A stretch of 64,000 bases of DNA, taken from Streptomyces noursei ATCC 11455. GTDB taxonomy: Bacteria; Actinomycetota; Actinomycetes; Streptomycetales; Streptomycetaceae. Under the pieces are notes generated by a model that did no database searches, was not told where the DNA came from, and was given only the letters and a program-made list of their open reading frames with translations. Positions 15,602-24,842 of this stretch are shown here, one piece after another (the stretch's first letter is position 1; each line of letters starts with the position of its first letter). The stretch lies in assembly GCF_001704275.1 (NCBI RefSeq), contig NZ_CP011533.1, forward strand, positions 620,001 through 684,000, read 5' to 3'. Position numbers and translations under genes: made by a program.

Positions 15602-16297
15602 CCTACTTGAATCCGGGGTGCGAGTGCCCCCGACCACCCCGCGCCGTCCGGATGTCACCGGATCGAATGCTTCGGCGGCGGTCCGTTCGCGCGCGGCCAT
15701 CTCGTCCATGAAGTCGTCCACGAAGTCCTCGTTATCGACGAAACGCCCGAACCAGTTGGCGAATCGCTCGGCGAACTCCTCGTCCGCGGCCGCCACGAGG
15801 GCGTTGGGGTCGGGCGCCGCGGCGAGGCCGAAGTGCTCCTTCAGCCAGGCGAGATACTGTCCGTTGTCCCGGATCTCGAAGCCGGCATCACCGTCACCGT
15901 CACGGTCGCCGTCACCATCGCGGTCGCCGTCACCCTCGCGGTCGCGGTCGCGGCCATCGTCGTCACTGTCGTCGTCAGCTTCGCCGTCGGCTTCGTCGTC
16001 GAACCAGGCAGAGTAGTCGCCGACGTAGAGCGCCCTGTCGCAACCGAGTTGTTGGAAGAGTTCCCGAAGATTGCGGGCGACGAGGCCGATGCCGCCTTCG
16101 TCTCCGAACACCACCACAGGCAGCGTTGCCAGATCGGCGCGGTCGTCGACGCGCCACAGGGCATAGCGGGATCCGGAGGCGTTGGCGACCGCGAAGGAAC
16201 GGAAGCGGTCGAGGAACTCCGGATCCTTCGACCAGGTGTCGATGCCCGAGGTGTCTCCGAACCTGCCAAAGCCCTGGATCCTGGCATGGAGGTGCAT
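15593..16297 (-). CDS. SUKH/SMI1-KNR4-like protein with Asp-rich insert (start uncertain)
   Basis: The 234-residue frame contains a globular N-terminal part (SGIDTWSKDPEFLDRFRSFAVANASG, ALWRVDDRADLATLPVVVFGDEGGIGLVARNLRELFQQL) resembling SMI1/KNR4 (SUKH) immunity-type folds, then an Asp/Gly/Arg tract of about 40 residues (DGDRDGDGD units), then a helical part (YLAWLKEHFGL, EFAERFANWFGRF). SUKH proteins often neutralise toxins of contact systems, but no toxin gene is near. The Asp tract looks like tandem EF-hand-type loops and could bind metal. ATG 16297 has no good ribosome binding site, a TTG lies upstream, and the terminator at 16375 limits the 5' end, so the N-terminus may be truncated. 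Confidence 0.55.
   Translation of the reverse strand: MHLHARIQGFGRFGDTSGIDTWSKDPEFLDRFRSFAVANASGSRYALWRVDDRADLATLPVVVFGDEGGIGLVARNLRELFQQLGCDRALYVGDYSAWFDDEADGEADDDSDDDGRDRDREGDGDRDGDGDRDGDGDAGFEIRDNGQYLAWLKEHFGLAAAPDPNALVAAADEEFAERFANWFGRFVDNEDFVDDFMDEMAARERTAAEAFDPVTSGRRGVVGGTRTPDSSRLG
15886..15957. repeat. Hexamer tandem repeat encoding an Asp-rich linker
   Basis: Units of GTCACC, GTCACG and GTCGCC (about twelve) encode, on the minus strand, GD/RD dipeptides of the SUKH-like protein. Confidence 0.8.
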
Positions 16298-16374
16298 GTC
16301 GGGCCAGCCGTCCGTGTGCAACAGCGTTCCAGGATCTCCCTGCCGTCCGCGGCGCTCTCGTGAAGAAGCGCGGA

Positions 16375-16410
16375 TCCCGTCCCTGACCTGGGGCAAGGTC
16401 AGGGACGGGA
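16375..16410 (-). terminator. Terminator of the DUF4185 gene
   Basis: A perfect 14-bp stem (TCCCGTCCCTGACC with GGTCAGGGACGGGA) around an 8-nt loop lies 50 bp past the stop of the DUF4185 gene. There is no T-run, as is common for Streptomyces terminators. Confidence 0.85.
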
Positions 16411-16459
16411 CGGTTGTGCGGGCGCCGGCCGAGGACGGCGCCCGACAGACTGCGCCGGT

Positions 16460-17596
16460 TCAGGACAGCATGTGGACCTTGTACTGCATGAACCGGTAGT
16501 TCCGGGAGTCGTACCACTGGCTGACGACGATGTGGAAGTTGCCGAACGTCGAACCGGGCACGACGAATCCGCCGTACGGACTGGCGACGAGGTTGCCCAC
16601 CTCCTGGCCCGGAGCGCCGGGCAGGATCATCGTCTGCTCCAACGTCTTGGTCAGGTCCGACGTCGGGAGCGGGAACACCATCGCCCGGATCGACAGCGGG
16701 TTCATGTTCAGCCAGGTGAGGACGTACTTGCCGTCCATGGCGCGGAAGCAGATCTCGCCCCACTTGCGGACGCCGAAGACCGTCGTCGGAGGTGCACCCC
16801 ACCGCCAGTCACCGTCGGCGTAGCCCCACGGCTCGTAGGCGTCCGGGTTGCCGAGGTCTTCCTTGCGCACCCGGTGCAGCAGCATGCCCGAGTCCACCTC
16901 GCGGTTGAAGACCGTGGACAGGACGTAGCAGTAGCCGTCACCGGCCACGGCGTAGGTCTTCTGCTGGAACTGGCCGCCGTGCAGGTCGCCCGGCCACTGG
17001 CACAGGTACTCCCAGGTCTCCCCGTTGTCGGTGGAGCGCCAGAAGTCCGTGTGGTGGGTGTCGTAGATGACACCGCGCATGAGGTGCATGTACATGACGC
17101 CGTCGACGACGAACACATCGGAGGGGATCGCCGTCGTGGCCTTGTCGCCGACCGGGTTGTGCGGCTCGTCGACCAGGCTGTTGGCGTGCCCGCCGCCGAC
17201 GCTGCCGTCGATGCGCAGGTTGTTCAGGTCCGCGCTGCCGGAGCGCAGGCCGACCGGGGCGCGCCAGTCGTCGGCGGGCTCGCCCGGCTGCGGTACGTGG
17301 TCGCCGTTGAAGGTGTCTCCGCCGACGAACAGCATGGTGCCGTTCGGGCACAGCACGGGGATGCCGAGGTCGGTCCACGGCGAGGCGAACGGACCGGTCT
17401 CGGCCGGGCCGCTCAGGTTCTTCACCTTGTACGCGATCGTCGGGCTGGACGGGTCGTTCGGCCCGCCGGCCCGCGCGATCCCGGTGCCCGAACCGATGAC
17501 CCCCGCCCCCACGGCGGCGCCGAGACCGATCTTGAGGAGCTTGCGGCGGGAGTGCCCGCCGGCCATCGCGTCCTGCTCGTCCGATGGACGTGTCAT
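16460..17596 (-). CDS. Tat-exported DUF4185 protein
   Basis: The 378-residue protein starts with a twin-arginine signal (HSRRKLLKIGLGAAVGAGVIG, cleavage near ARA-GGPNDP at about residue 44). The mature part is a five-blade-propeller-like DUF4185 domain of sialidase type: VLCPNGTMLFVGGDTFNGD, DFWRSTDNGETWEYL (an Asp-box-like S-x-D-x-G-x-T-W motif) and ASPYGGFVVPGSTFG. Family members act on or bind cell-surface glycans, including arabinofuranan endo-D-arabinanases in some DUF4185 proteins; the substrate here is unknown. ATG 17596 is preceded by GGAAAGG at a long spacing. It is a single gene ending in a strong hairpin. Confidence 0.85.
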   Translation of the reverse strand: MTRPSDEQDAMAGGHSRRKLLKIGLGAAVGAGVIGSGTGIARAGGPNDPSSPTIAYKVKNLSGPAETGPFASPWTDLGIPVLCPNGTMLFVGGDTFNGDHVPQPGEPADDWRAPVGLRSGSADLNNLRIDGSVGGGHANSLVDEPHNPVGDKATTAIPSDVFVVDGVMYMHLMRGVIYDTHHTDFWRSTDNGETWEYLCQWPGDLHGGQFQQKTYAVAGDGYCYVLSTVFNREVDSGMLLHRVRKEDLGNPDAYEPWGYADGDWRWGAPPTTVFGVRKWGEICFRAMDGKYVLTWLNMNPLSIRAMVFPLPTSDLTKTLEQTMILPGAPGQEVGNLVASPYGGFVVPGSTFGNFHIVVSQWYDSRNYRFMQYKVHMLS

Positions 17597-18713
17597 TGTG
17601 TCGATGCCTTTCCGAGCCGACTCATGTGTGCAAAGAGGTGCCCTCGGCGCCATTGGCCTTTGTGCCACCACTGTCTTCGGCGAGGGACGCGCGGCGAGGG
17701 GCTCCGCCGCTCAAGACGCGTTGCGCGAGGCGGGGTTCACCGCGGTGCGCCCGTTGGACGGACAGGCTTCCGGTGGACGTCCGCACAGACATCGCACAGA
17801 CATCGCGCGGACACGTCCGGCGTTCGCTCCCGGGCGGACGGAGCACCGGCACGTGTCACGCGTGGTGGGTCTGCCGGAGCGACCGGCTCCGGCAGGTGCG
17901 GCCCCCGCGGCAAGCAGCTGCCCGGACCTTCCCATGTGCCACCTTCTTTGCGTCCCCCCGTGCGCCGGTCCCTGGTGGGGGGACGACGACGCTCGGCAAT
18001 CTGCCTGCACCGAACGATGTCGACACTAGCCACGGCCGATGAAATGGCGATGACACGACGATGACCCGGCTGGTGGAGATGCCGGGGCCGGCGCCCGGTC
18101 GGCGACCGCTCGGCCGGATGTCGTCGTCACGCACGCCGGTCGTCACCGACACCCGGGCCGCAACGCTGGCCACCGACCTCAAGGCACAGCACATCGCACC
18201 CGCTCCCGGTCTGACGATCGAGGTCCACGACAGGCATCCGCGGGAGCGTTTCCTGGCCGCCGGCCTGACCCACGCGGACGTGGAGGCCGCCGGCGCGTCA
18301 TGACGCATCGCGACTTCCTGGCCGCGTCCTGCGTCATGTACTCCACGCAGGGCCGCCGCCCTTGGTGACGAAGGCCCGGTCGGGCTTGCGGTCATGGGCA
18401 ACGGCCCGGTGTGCTGGGCGAGTTCGAGGGCGACGTGGGCTGCGGTGTCCCGCACGACCAGGGTGAGGACGAGTCCGGCGGCGCCGAACACCGCGCCGAT
18501 GGGCTCGGGGAGAGGAAGCGGGCCGTGACGCACTGCCTGGGCGCCGGCACAGGCACCCGGCCGGCGGCGACACTCAGCCGGCGGCGCTCCGCAATCCGCC
18601 GAACAGCGACCTGCCCGGGGCACGGTGTCCCGCCCGGCCGCGGCACGTCCCGCGCGTTCGGCCGATCGCGAACACCGGTGTCGCGCCGCCCGGCAGTTGG
18701 CAGAGTGTCGGCC
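17597..18713. other. Region without a confident gene
   Basis: About 1.1 kb contains the upstream region of the DUF4185 gene and then DNA with no long frame of clear coding character. Short protein-like stretches occur (plus strand 18061-18303; minus strand around 18395-18540 with GAVFGAAGLVLTLVV), so this may be decayed genes. Confidence 0.45.
18061..18303 (+). pseudogene. Possible gene fragment, function unknown
   Basis: An 80-codon frame ends with a protein-like stretch (LKAQHIAPAPGLTIEVHD, then RERFLAAGLTHADVEAAGA) but has no ribosome binding site and no recognisable family. It may be a remnant or chance. Confidence 0.2.
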
Positions 18714-19343
18714 ATGAAGATCACCAAGTTCGGTCACGCCTGCGTACGGCTGGAGAAGAACGGCCGTGCGGTCGTCATCGACCCGGGCGTGATGACCCCT
18801 GAGCCCGATGCGTCGGCAGGGGCCGAGGCCGTCTTCATCACGCACCAGCACTTCGACCACTTCGACCCCGAACGCCTGCGAGGATCCCGGGCACCCGTCT
18901 ACACCTGCGCCGGAGTCGCCGAGCAGTTGAGCGAGTTGGGCGAGTTCGGCGAACGCGTACACGTGGTCCGCGGCGGCGACCACTTCTCCGTCGCCGGCTT
19001 CGAGGTGTCGGTCGCCGGCGACAAGCATCACCACAGCCACCCGGACGCGCCGCCGGTCGACAACGTCGGATTCCTGGTCGACGGGGAGGTCTTCCACCCG
19101 GGCGACGCCCTGACGGTGGTCGACGCGCCCACGCTCCTGTTGCCCGGCCAGGCACCGTGGCTGACGGTGCCCACCATGATCGAGTACCTGCGCCGGATGG
19201 CGCCGCGTCGCGCGTACGCCATCCACGACGGGCTGCTCAACGAGTGGGGTCTGAAGGTCCTGGACGACGTCCTGGCCAGGGAAGCCGGGCGGGCAGGCGC
19301 CGACGTCCGGCGGCTCCGCCCCGGCGAGAGCGTCGAGCTCTAG
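18714..19343 (+). CDS. Metallo-beta-lactamase-fold hydrolase (UlaG-like)
   Basis: The 209-residue protein is a compact MBL-fold enzyme: KITKFGHACVRLE and AVVIDPG at the start, the zinc motif THQHFDHFD (HxHxDH; residues 43-51), a His-rich loop DKHHHSHPD in place of the usual single His, FHPGDAL with the bridging Asp, and AIHDG. It matches the UlaG/YtnP-like group that hydrolyses phosphate or ester bonds in small molecules; the substrate is unknown. CAGAGT ends 7 nt before the ATG and could be a -10 box of a leaderless mRNA. Confidence 0.88.
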   Translation: MKITKFGHACVRLEKNGRAVVIDPGVMTPEPDASAGAEAVFITHQHFDHFDPERLRGSRAPVYTCAGVAEQLSELGEFGERVHVVRGGDHFSVAGFEVSVAGDKHHHSHPDAPPVDNVGFLVDGEVFHPGDALTVVDAPTLLLPGQAPWLTVPTMIEYLRRMAPRRAYAIHDGLLNEWGLKVLDDVLAREAGRAGADVRRLRPGESVEL

Positions 19344-19396
19344 GGTCTGTCCGGTGGGTCAGGGTCGGACCCGGCCATGACTCATCGGACAGACCC
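19343..19396. terminator. Long near-perfect hairpin, bidirectional terminator
   Basis: GGGTCTGTCCG at 19343-19353 pairs with CGGACAGACCC at 19386-19396, and pairing (with G-U pairs and one mismatch) continues almost to the loop. It starts in the stop codon of the MBL gene and lies before the convergent methyltransferase. The GGGTCTGTCC end also resembles insertion-sequence termini, so a mini-element origin is possible. Confidence 0.75.
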
Positions 19397-19440
19397 CGGG
19401 GCCGCCGCCCGCGGAGAAGGTGTACGAGCGGCGGCGTGCC

Positions 19441-20286
19441 CTACCGCGTCTCGGTGTGGGAACGGGACCGGGACAGCGGCTTCCGTCCCCAGGCGGAGAT
19501 CAGCGGTGCCGTCGTGGTGTCCAGGCTCCCGGACGCGATGTTCGCCAGATGCTCCTCGACTTCCTCGGCCGTGGCCAACCCGCCCTCGATCAGCCGATCC
19601 CGGATCTGCCGCACGGTCGCGGCCTCCAGCGCACTGCCGGTCGGAGACGTGATCGGGAAGTACGCATCGGCCTCGACGTCGACCAACCCGGCCGTACGCA
19701 GCAGCCTGGGCAGCGTACGGCCGAAGTCGAGCTGCGCGCCCCGCTCCGCGAGCAGCGAGCGAAACCCGCGCCGGATCCGGTTCGCCAGCTCCTGCTCGGG
19801 CCCGTACTCATCGGGGCAGGCCAGCGGTTGCAGCGCCGGATCGGCGTCCTCCAGCAGCAGCCACCCGCCGGGCCGCAGCGCCCGCACCATGGCCCGCAAC
19901 GCAGCCTCGCGCCGCGGCACATGCACCAGGACGAGCCGCGCGTGCACCAGGTCGAACGAGCCCTCCGGCGCCTCGTCGGCGCCCACGTCGTGCCGCATCA
20001 CCTCGTACGGCGCCCCGGCCTGCGGCATCCACGACGTATCGAGATCGGTGGCCAGTACCCGGCCCTTCTCCCCGACCCGCTCGGCCAACCACCCGGGCAC
20101 ACTCGGGCCGCCCGCCCCGACCTCCCAGCAACTCCAGCCCTCGGCGACGCCCAGCGCGCCCAGCCGTCGGAACGTCACCGGGTCGAACAACCGTGACAGC
20201 GCCGCGAACCGCTCCCCCGCCTCGGCCTGTCGGTTGTCGAGCAGATATCCCTTGTCCCGTTCCCGGGCAGCTTCGTCGTCCGTCAC
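19441..20286 (-). CDS. SAM-dependent methyltransferase
   Basis: The 281-residue protein has a variant motif I CWEVGAGGPSVPGWL (about 53-67), VLATDLDTSW, then HDVGADEAPEGSFDLVHARLVLVHVP and MVRALRPGGWLLLEDAD, a Methyltransf_25-type fold used in small-molecule methylation. Two adjacent GTG codons are possible starts; GTG 20286 lies 6 nt after TACTTT (minus strand 20298-20293), which suits a leaderless mRNA. It is a single gene between a convergent hydrolase and the two-component genes. Confidence 0.87.
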   Translation of the reverse strand: MTDDEAARERDKGYLLDNRQAEAGERFAALSRLFDPVTFRRLGALGVAEGWSCWEVGAGGPSVPGWLAERVGEKGRVLATDLDTSWMPQAGAPYEVMRHDVGADEAPEGSFDLVHARLVLVHVPRREAALRAMVRALRPGGWLLLEDADPALQPLACPDEYGPEQELANRIRRGFRSLLAERGAQLDFGRTLPRLLRTAGLVDVEADAYFPITSPTGSALEAATVRQIRDRLIEGGLATAEEVEEHLANIASGSLDTTTAPLISAWGRKPLSRSRSHTETR

Positions 20287-20427
20287 CACCCGAAAGTAAC
20301 AGGCACGCTCCGGGCCGGTACGCCGGTCGAAGCGCCCTCACCGGCTCCGGCCATCGCCACCACCATCGCCTTCGTCCGCCTGTCGGACCCGGTGGTGTGC
20401 CCCGCTCACAGGCCCGCGCTCGCCCCT

Positions 20428-21651
20428 TCACTCCCGCCCGCCCGGCCACGCGGGCAGCGTGACGCGGACGAGGAGCCCACCGGTCGGCTGCGCTTGGGCC
20501 GTCACCGCGCCGTGATGGCCGTGCACGAGGGAGCGGACGAGCGCCAGGCCCAGGCCGTGCCCGCTGCGGTCGCTGGCCACGCGGGGACGCACCCGGTAGA
20601 AGGGCTCGAACAGGCGGTCCACCACGTCCGGGTCGACCGGCGGCCCGGTGTTGGCGACCTCCAGGACGACCTCGTCGTCGTGCGCGGCGACCCGCACCCG
20701 CACGGTGCCACCGGGCACGTTGTGGGTACGGGCGTTGTCGACGAGATTCACCACGAGTTGGCGCAGCAGCGTCGCGCTGCCACGGACGGTGCAGGCCGCG
20801 GCGGTGTCGGTGGCGAGGGCGAGCGAGACGCCGGCTGCCTGCGCCGGTCGGTCGGCGCGCGCGGCGGCGACGGTCCGCGCGGCGAGATCGGCCAGGTCGA
20901 CCGGTTCGGTGTCGTGGATCGCCTGGTCCGCCGCGGCGAGCCGGAGCAGCTCCTGCACCACGCGGATGTTGCGCTCATTGGTCTCCCGCAGCATCGGCAC
21001 CAGCTCGGCGATCTCCTCCTTCGACGGGTCGGCCGCCGCCATCTGCAGGATCGCCCGTGTCGTGGCCAGCGGGGTGAGCAGCTCGTGCGAGGCGTTCGCG
21101 GCGAACCGTCGATGGGCGGCGAAGGACTCCTCCAGGCGGGCCAGAGTGGTGTCGAAGGTGTCGGCCAGCTGCTTCAACTCGTCTGCCGGGCCCTGGGCGT
21201 TGATCCGGTACGACAGATCCCCCTCGCCTGCCTTGGCCGCGGCCCGATTGATGGTGTGCAGGGGCGCGAGCAGCCGACGCGACAAGATCCACCCCGCGCC
21301 GAGGCCGACGACCAGGACGACGAGCACCCCGCTGACGGAGACCAGGAGGACCGTCGACCAGACGTCCTCCTTGTTGCGGATCAGCCCGGACGTGTCGATC
21401 CGCCGGCCCTCCTGCAGGGTCTTGGGTGGTTGGGAGTCGGGGGTCGGCCGGATCGCGCCGGGTGCCGTGGAAGACGGGGACGACACCTCGACGGGCGTGG
21501 TGAGGTCGTAGGTGGGCAGGTACCGGATGCCGACGTAGATGATGGCGACCATCAGTGCCGAGCAGACCGCCAGCGCCCCGCCGAAGCCGAGGAAGAGCCT
21601 GGCGTGGATGCTGAGCGTGCGCGTCCGGCCGCGGCCTCGGCGGAATCTCAT
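20428..21651 (-). CDS. Sensor histidine kinase (EnvZ/OmpR type)
   Basis: The 407-residue kinase has TM1 (about 17-40), an extracytoplasmic loop of ~80 residues, TM2 (about 115-140), a HAMP domain, HisKA with ANASHELLTPL (phospho-His), and HATPase_c with LVVNLVDNARTHN (N box) and SGHGLGLALV (G box). The H box has LLTPL instead of the usual LRTPL. Its ATG overlaps the stop of the response-regulator gene (ATGA, 21648-21651), so the pair is coupled. It is divergent from an ABC permease/ATPase pair that it probably controls (envelope or antimicrobial stress; inference). Confidence 0.92.
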   Translation of the reverse strand: MRFRRGRGRTRTLSIHARLFLGFGGALAVCSALMVAIIYVGIRYLPTYDLTTPVEVSSPSSTAPGAIRPTPDSQPPKTLQEGRRIDTSGLIRNKEDVWSTVLLVSVSGVLVVLVVGLGAGWILSRRLLAPLHTINRAAAKAGEGDLSYRINAQGPADELKQLADTFDTTLARLEESFAAHRRFAANASHELLTPLATTRAILQMAAADPSKEEIAELVPMLRETNERNIRVVQELLRLAAADQAIHDTEPVDLADLAARTVAAARADRPAQAAGVSLALATDTAAACTVRGSATLLRQLVVNLVDNARTHNVPGGTVRVRVAAHDDEVVLEVANTGPPVDPDVVDRLFEPFYRVRPRVASDRSGHGLGLALVRSLVHGHHGAVTAQAQPTGGLLVRVTLPAWPGGRE

Positions 21652-22310
21652 GCGGTCCCCAGGTAGTAGCCCGCGCTGATCGCGGTGTGCACGAGCCGGG
21701 GTTCGCCGAGCTTCTTGCGCAGGGTGTGCACCACGAGGCGCACCGCGTTGGTGACCGGGTCGGTGTGGGCGTCCCACGCCTTGTCCAACAGGTGGTCGGC
21801 GCTGAGCACCCCGCCGTCGGCGCGCATCAGCAGCTCCAGGACGGCCAGTTCCTTGGGCGTGAGGCGGATCTCGACGCCGGCGCGCGTCACACGACGGCGA
21901 TGGGTGTCGAAGCTGAGGTCGGCGAAGGTCAGGACGGGTGGGTGTGCCAGGGGGCTGCGACGGTACAACGCCCGCAGACGGGCGACCAGTTCGGGAAAGT
22001 CGAAGGGCTTGGCCAGATAGTCGTCCGCGCCCAGGCCGAGGCCCTCCACCTTGTCGCCCAGTCTGCCCGCGGCCGTGAGCATCAGGATGCGGCAGTCCAG
22101 GTCCATGGCGACGATACGGCGGCACACCTCGTCGCCGTGGACGCCGGGCAGATCCCGGTCGAGCACCACCGCGTCGTAGTCGTAGACGGCGACCCGTTGC
22201 AGGGCGGTGCCGCCGTCGTGCACGACGTCGACGGCGATGGACTCGCGGCGCAGCCCGAGCTCCAGGACGCGCGCCAGGTACTGCTCGTCCTCGACCACCA
22301 AAACCCGCAT
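21648..22310 (-). CDS. OmpR-family response regulator
   Basis: The 220-residue protein has a receiver domain (MRVLVVEDE, phospho-acceptor Asp in AVVLDRDLPG at about 51, LMLTAAG, ADDYLAKPF) and a winged-helix Trans_reg_C domain (IRLTPKELAVLELLM, VTNAVRLVVHTLRKKLG, ISAGYYLG). The ATG at 22310 has GGAAAGGG upstream. It is followed by the coupled kinase gene. The 190-bp gap to the divergent ABC permease start should hold its binding sites. Confidence 0.93.
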   Translation of the reverse strand: MRVLVVEDEQYLARVLELGLRRESIAVDVVHDGGTALQRVAVYDYDAVVLDRDLPGVHGDEVCRRIVAMDLDCRILMLTAAGRLGDKVEGLGLGADDYLAKPFDFPELVARLRALYRRSPLAHPPVLTFADLSFDTHRRRVTRAGVEIRLTPKELAVLELLMRADGGVLSADHLLDKAWDAHTDPVTNAVRLVVHTLRKKLGEPRLVHTAISAGYYLGTA

Positions 22311-22500
22311 ATGCGCCGACCCTTTCCGCAGTTTCTGAGAATTCCATGAGAAGGGCGGTAGGTATCGAGCGGGATTCCTTGCCTTTCCCGGTGTTTCCGT
22401 CACGTCTATCAGACGCCGCATTTGAATCGTATATGAGGGCTCGCGCGCTGCGGATTTCCGCAAACACGGCTCACAACCGGCGCTCCCTAGCCTTCCGGCC

Positions 22501-23943
22501 ATGAATCTCTTCAAACGGGCGTGGTGGCGGCTGACCGGCCACCCGGGCAAGACATTGATGCTGATCGGCTTGTTCTTCGTGATCTGCACCCTGGTGCTGT
22601 CCGGATTTCTGATCCAGTCGGCGGCGGCCCGCGCGGCCGACGGCGCCAAAAAGAGCGTGGGGGCCGTGGCCACCATGCAGCTCGATGTGAACGCCCTGAT
22701 CAATTCGGGCAAGAACAACGGCACCGATCCCGAGGGGCAACGGGGCGGGACCATCGGTTCGCACGGTGATCTGCATCGCTCGCTGGTCAACAGGATCTGT
22801 GCGTCGTCCGTGGTGCGCCAGTGCAACTACACGACGGACAGCGGTGCATTCCCCACCGGGTCCACCGAGCTCTACCAACCGGTCCCGGCACCGCGCGGCC
22901 AGGACTCGCGCGGCACGGATCTGTTCAAGGTGGACGGCATACGCGACCTGAGCGCCGTCGCGGCCTTCCGCAACGGCGATGCCACATTGGTGGCCGGACA
23001 CGGAATCGGCCCGAACAGCAGACGCGACGAGATCGTCATCGAGGAACGCCTGGCCAAGCGGAACGGCCTCAAGGTCGGCGACACGGCCGAACTCAAGGTG
23101 GGCGAGTTGCCGGCACCCGGCCAGAAGGCCGATGACCGGGAATACGCGTTCAAGGTCGTCGGCATCTACCGGAGCGGCACCGCGGACACCGGCACCTACG
23201 TTCCCGCGATGATGGACCCCGCCAACCAGATCTACGCCACGCCGGACGGCGCGAGCACGCTCCTCGGCAAGGGCGCGGGGGCGGACGGCGTGCTCAAGCA
23301 GGCCACCTTCACCCTCGACGACCCCAAGGACCTGGACCGCCTCAAGAAGGACGCCGAGGCCGCGGGCGCCGATCTGGAGATCTTCCCGCTGTCGATCAAC
23401 GACAAGCAGTATCAGACCCTCGTCGGCCCCATCACCAAGACCGCCGACTTCGCCACCGTCACGGTATGGCTGGTCGCGGTCGCCGGCACCGTCATCCTCG
23501 CCCTGATCGTCGCCTCCAACCTGCGGGAGCGCCGCGGCGAGTTGGGCATCCTGCTCTCGCTCGGCGAGAAGAAGCCCAAGCTGCTCGGGCAACACCTGGT
23601 CGAGGTGGTCGCCTGCGCGGTACTCGCGATCGGCCTCGCCGGCGTGTGCAGCCGGTTCCTCTCCCAGGCCGTCGGCGACCGGCTCCTCGCGAGCGAGGTC
23701 TCAACCGCCAACCAGGCAGCCGCGAACGAGGCCGGCCGGCGCGACCCCAGCGACCCCACCGGCATGGCCAAGAAGGACCAGCCCGACGCCAAGCCCATCG
23801 ACGCGATGGACGTCCGGCTCGGCTCCGCCGACATCGCCAAGGTCGGCATCACCGGACTGGGCATCGCGGCCCTGGCCACCTGCGTCCCGGGCGCCCGCGT
23901 ACTGCGCCTGAACCCGCGCGACATCCTCACGAAGGGCGACTGA
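22501..23943 (+). CDS. ABC transporter permease (FtsX/MacB-like)
   Basis: The 480-residue protein has TM1 at about 16-38, a large extracytoplasmic region of ~270 residues (MacB_PCD-like), then three segments (TVWLVAVAGTVILALIVASN, VVACAVLAIGLAGV, and GITGLGIAALATCVPG), the 4-TM FtsX exporter topology. The cytoplasmic loop LRERRGELGILLSLGEKKPKL is the coupling region of these permeases, and LRLNPRDILT is the usual C-terminus. It is followed after 1 nt by its ATPase gene. Together with the divergent two-component genes this looks like an envelope-stress or peptide-resistance module. Confidence 0.9.
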   Translation: MNLFKRAWWRLTGHPGKTLMLIGLFFVICTLVLSGFLIQSAAARAADGAKKSVGAVATMQLDVNALINSGKNNGTDPEGQRGGTIGSHGDLHRSLVNRICASSVVRQCNYTTDSGAFPTGSTELYQPVPAPRGQDSRGTDLFKVDGIRDLSAVAAFRNGDATLVAGHGIGPNSRRDEIVIEERLAKRNGLKVGDTAELKVGELPAPGQKADDREYAFKVVGIYRSGTADTGTYVPAMMDPANQIYATPDGASTLLGKGAGADGVLKQATFTLDDPKDLDRLKKDAEAAGADLEIFPLSINDKQYQTLVGPITKTADFATVTVWLVAVAGTVILALIVASNLRERRGELGILLSLGEKKPKLLGQHLVEVVACAVLAIGLAGVCSRFLSQAVGDRLLASEVSTANQAAANEAGRRDPSDPTGMAKKDQPDAKPIDAMDVRLGSADIAKVGITGLGIAALATCVPGARVLRLNPRDILTKGD

Positions 23944-23944
23944 C

Positions 23945-24622
23945 GTGACCACTCCCCTCCTCGAACTCACCGATCTGACCCGCACCTACAGCGGCGGCAA
24001 CCGTCGCCGCACCGTCCTCAAGTCCGTTTCGTACGCCTTCGAGCCCGGCCGCATGTACGCGATCGTGGGCCCCTCGGGATCCGGCAAGACGACCCTGCTG
24101 TCCCTGGCCAGCGGCCTGGACTCGCCCACCGCCGGCAGTGTCCGCTTCCACGGCCGCGACATCGCGGAGCTGGGCCTTTGCACCTACCGCAACCGGCACG
24201 CGGCCACCGTGTTCCAGTCCCTGAACCTGCTCACCTACATGAACGCCGTCCAGAACGTCACCTCCGCCATGGAGATCACCGGCGTGCGAGGGGTGCGCAG
24301 GAGGGAACGCGCCCACGAACTGCTCGATCTGCTCGGCATCGAACCGGCCGACCGCACCCGGCGCACCCTGCAGCTCTCCGGCGGCCAGCAGCAGCGGGTC
24401 GCCATCGCCCGCGCGCTGGCGTGCGAGGTAGACATCCTCTTCGCGGACGAGCCGACCGGCAGCCTGGATCACGAGACGGCCGCCGGAATCATCGAGATCT
24501 TCCGGAAACTGGCCCACGACGACGGGAAATGCGTGGTCGTGGTGACCCACTCCAAGGAGGTCGCGAACGCCTGCGACGAGGTCCTGCATCTCAAACGGGG
24601 CAAGCTGGTGCCGCAGGACTGA
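23945..24622 (+). CDS. ABC transporter ATP-binding protein (LolD/MacB type)
   Basis: The 225-residue ATPase has Walker [12 protein letters not shown] (about 40-50), Q loop [11 protein letters not shown], signature [15 protein letters not shown], Walker [14 protein letters not shown] and the switch His in VVVTHSKE. It belongs to the 3.A.1.122/125-type ATPases that partner FtsX-like permeases. The GTG start lies 1 nt after the permease stop, so the two are co-translated. A strong hairpin follows. Confidence 0.93.
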   Translation: MTTPLLELTDLTRTYSGGNRRRTVLKSVSYAFEPGRMYAIVGPSGSGKTTLLSLASGLDSPTAGSVRFHGRDIAELGLCTYRNRHAATVFQSLNLLTYMNAVQNVTSAMEITGVRGVRRRERAHELLDLLGIEPADRTRRTLQLSGGQQQRVAIARALACEVDILFADEPTGSLDHETAAGIIEIFRKLAHDDGKCVVVVTHSKEVANACDEVLHLKRGKLVPQD

Positions 24623-24660
24623 AGCGCCGCGCCGGCCGGCGCGGAGGCGTTGGGGCGGCC

Positions 24661-24696
24661 GGGCCGGGCCCCCGTACCGGCGTCGGGGCCCGGCCC
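24661..24696 (+). terminator. Terminator after the ABC genes
   Basis: GGGCCGGGCCCC pairs perfectly with GGGGCCCGGCCC around a 12-nt loop, 38 bp past the ATPase stop. A second small GC palindrome precedes it at about 24627-24645. Confidence 0.8.
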
Positions 24697-24829
24697 ACCG
24701 GTCTCAGACTGCGGCTACCGGGCCACCGCCGGGTCCGGCGATCACCCGCCTGATCAGCGAGCCCTTTTGAAGGTTTTCCCCCATCTGACCGCAGCTCTCG
24801 GGGAAAAGTCTCAACCGAAGTTTCAACGA

Positions 24830-24835
24830 TACCGT
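24830..24835 (+). promoter_or_regulatory. Probable -10 box (TACCGT), leaderless start
   Basis: TACCGT is 7 nt upstream of ATG 24843 and there is no ribosome binding site. An inverted TTTTCCCC/GGGGAAAA pair (24774-24781, 24800-24807) lies further upstream and may be an operator. Confidence 0.45.
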
Positions 24836-24842
24836 CGAAGGC

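Noticed and set aside
15593..15650. The C-terminal GGTRTPDSSR-like end of the SUKH-like frame suggested a misread tRNA
   Set aside because: The DNA has no GGTTCGANTCC T-loop, no matching acceptor stem and no CCA, so I do not call a tRNA.
20428..22467. One 679-codon fused kinase frame
   Set aside because: The upstream part is out of frame with the real response regulator; the kinase start at 21651 is fixed by the ATGA overlap.
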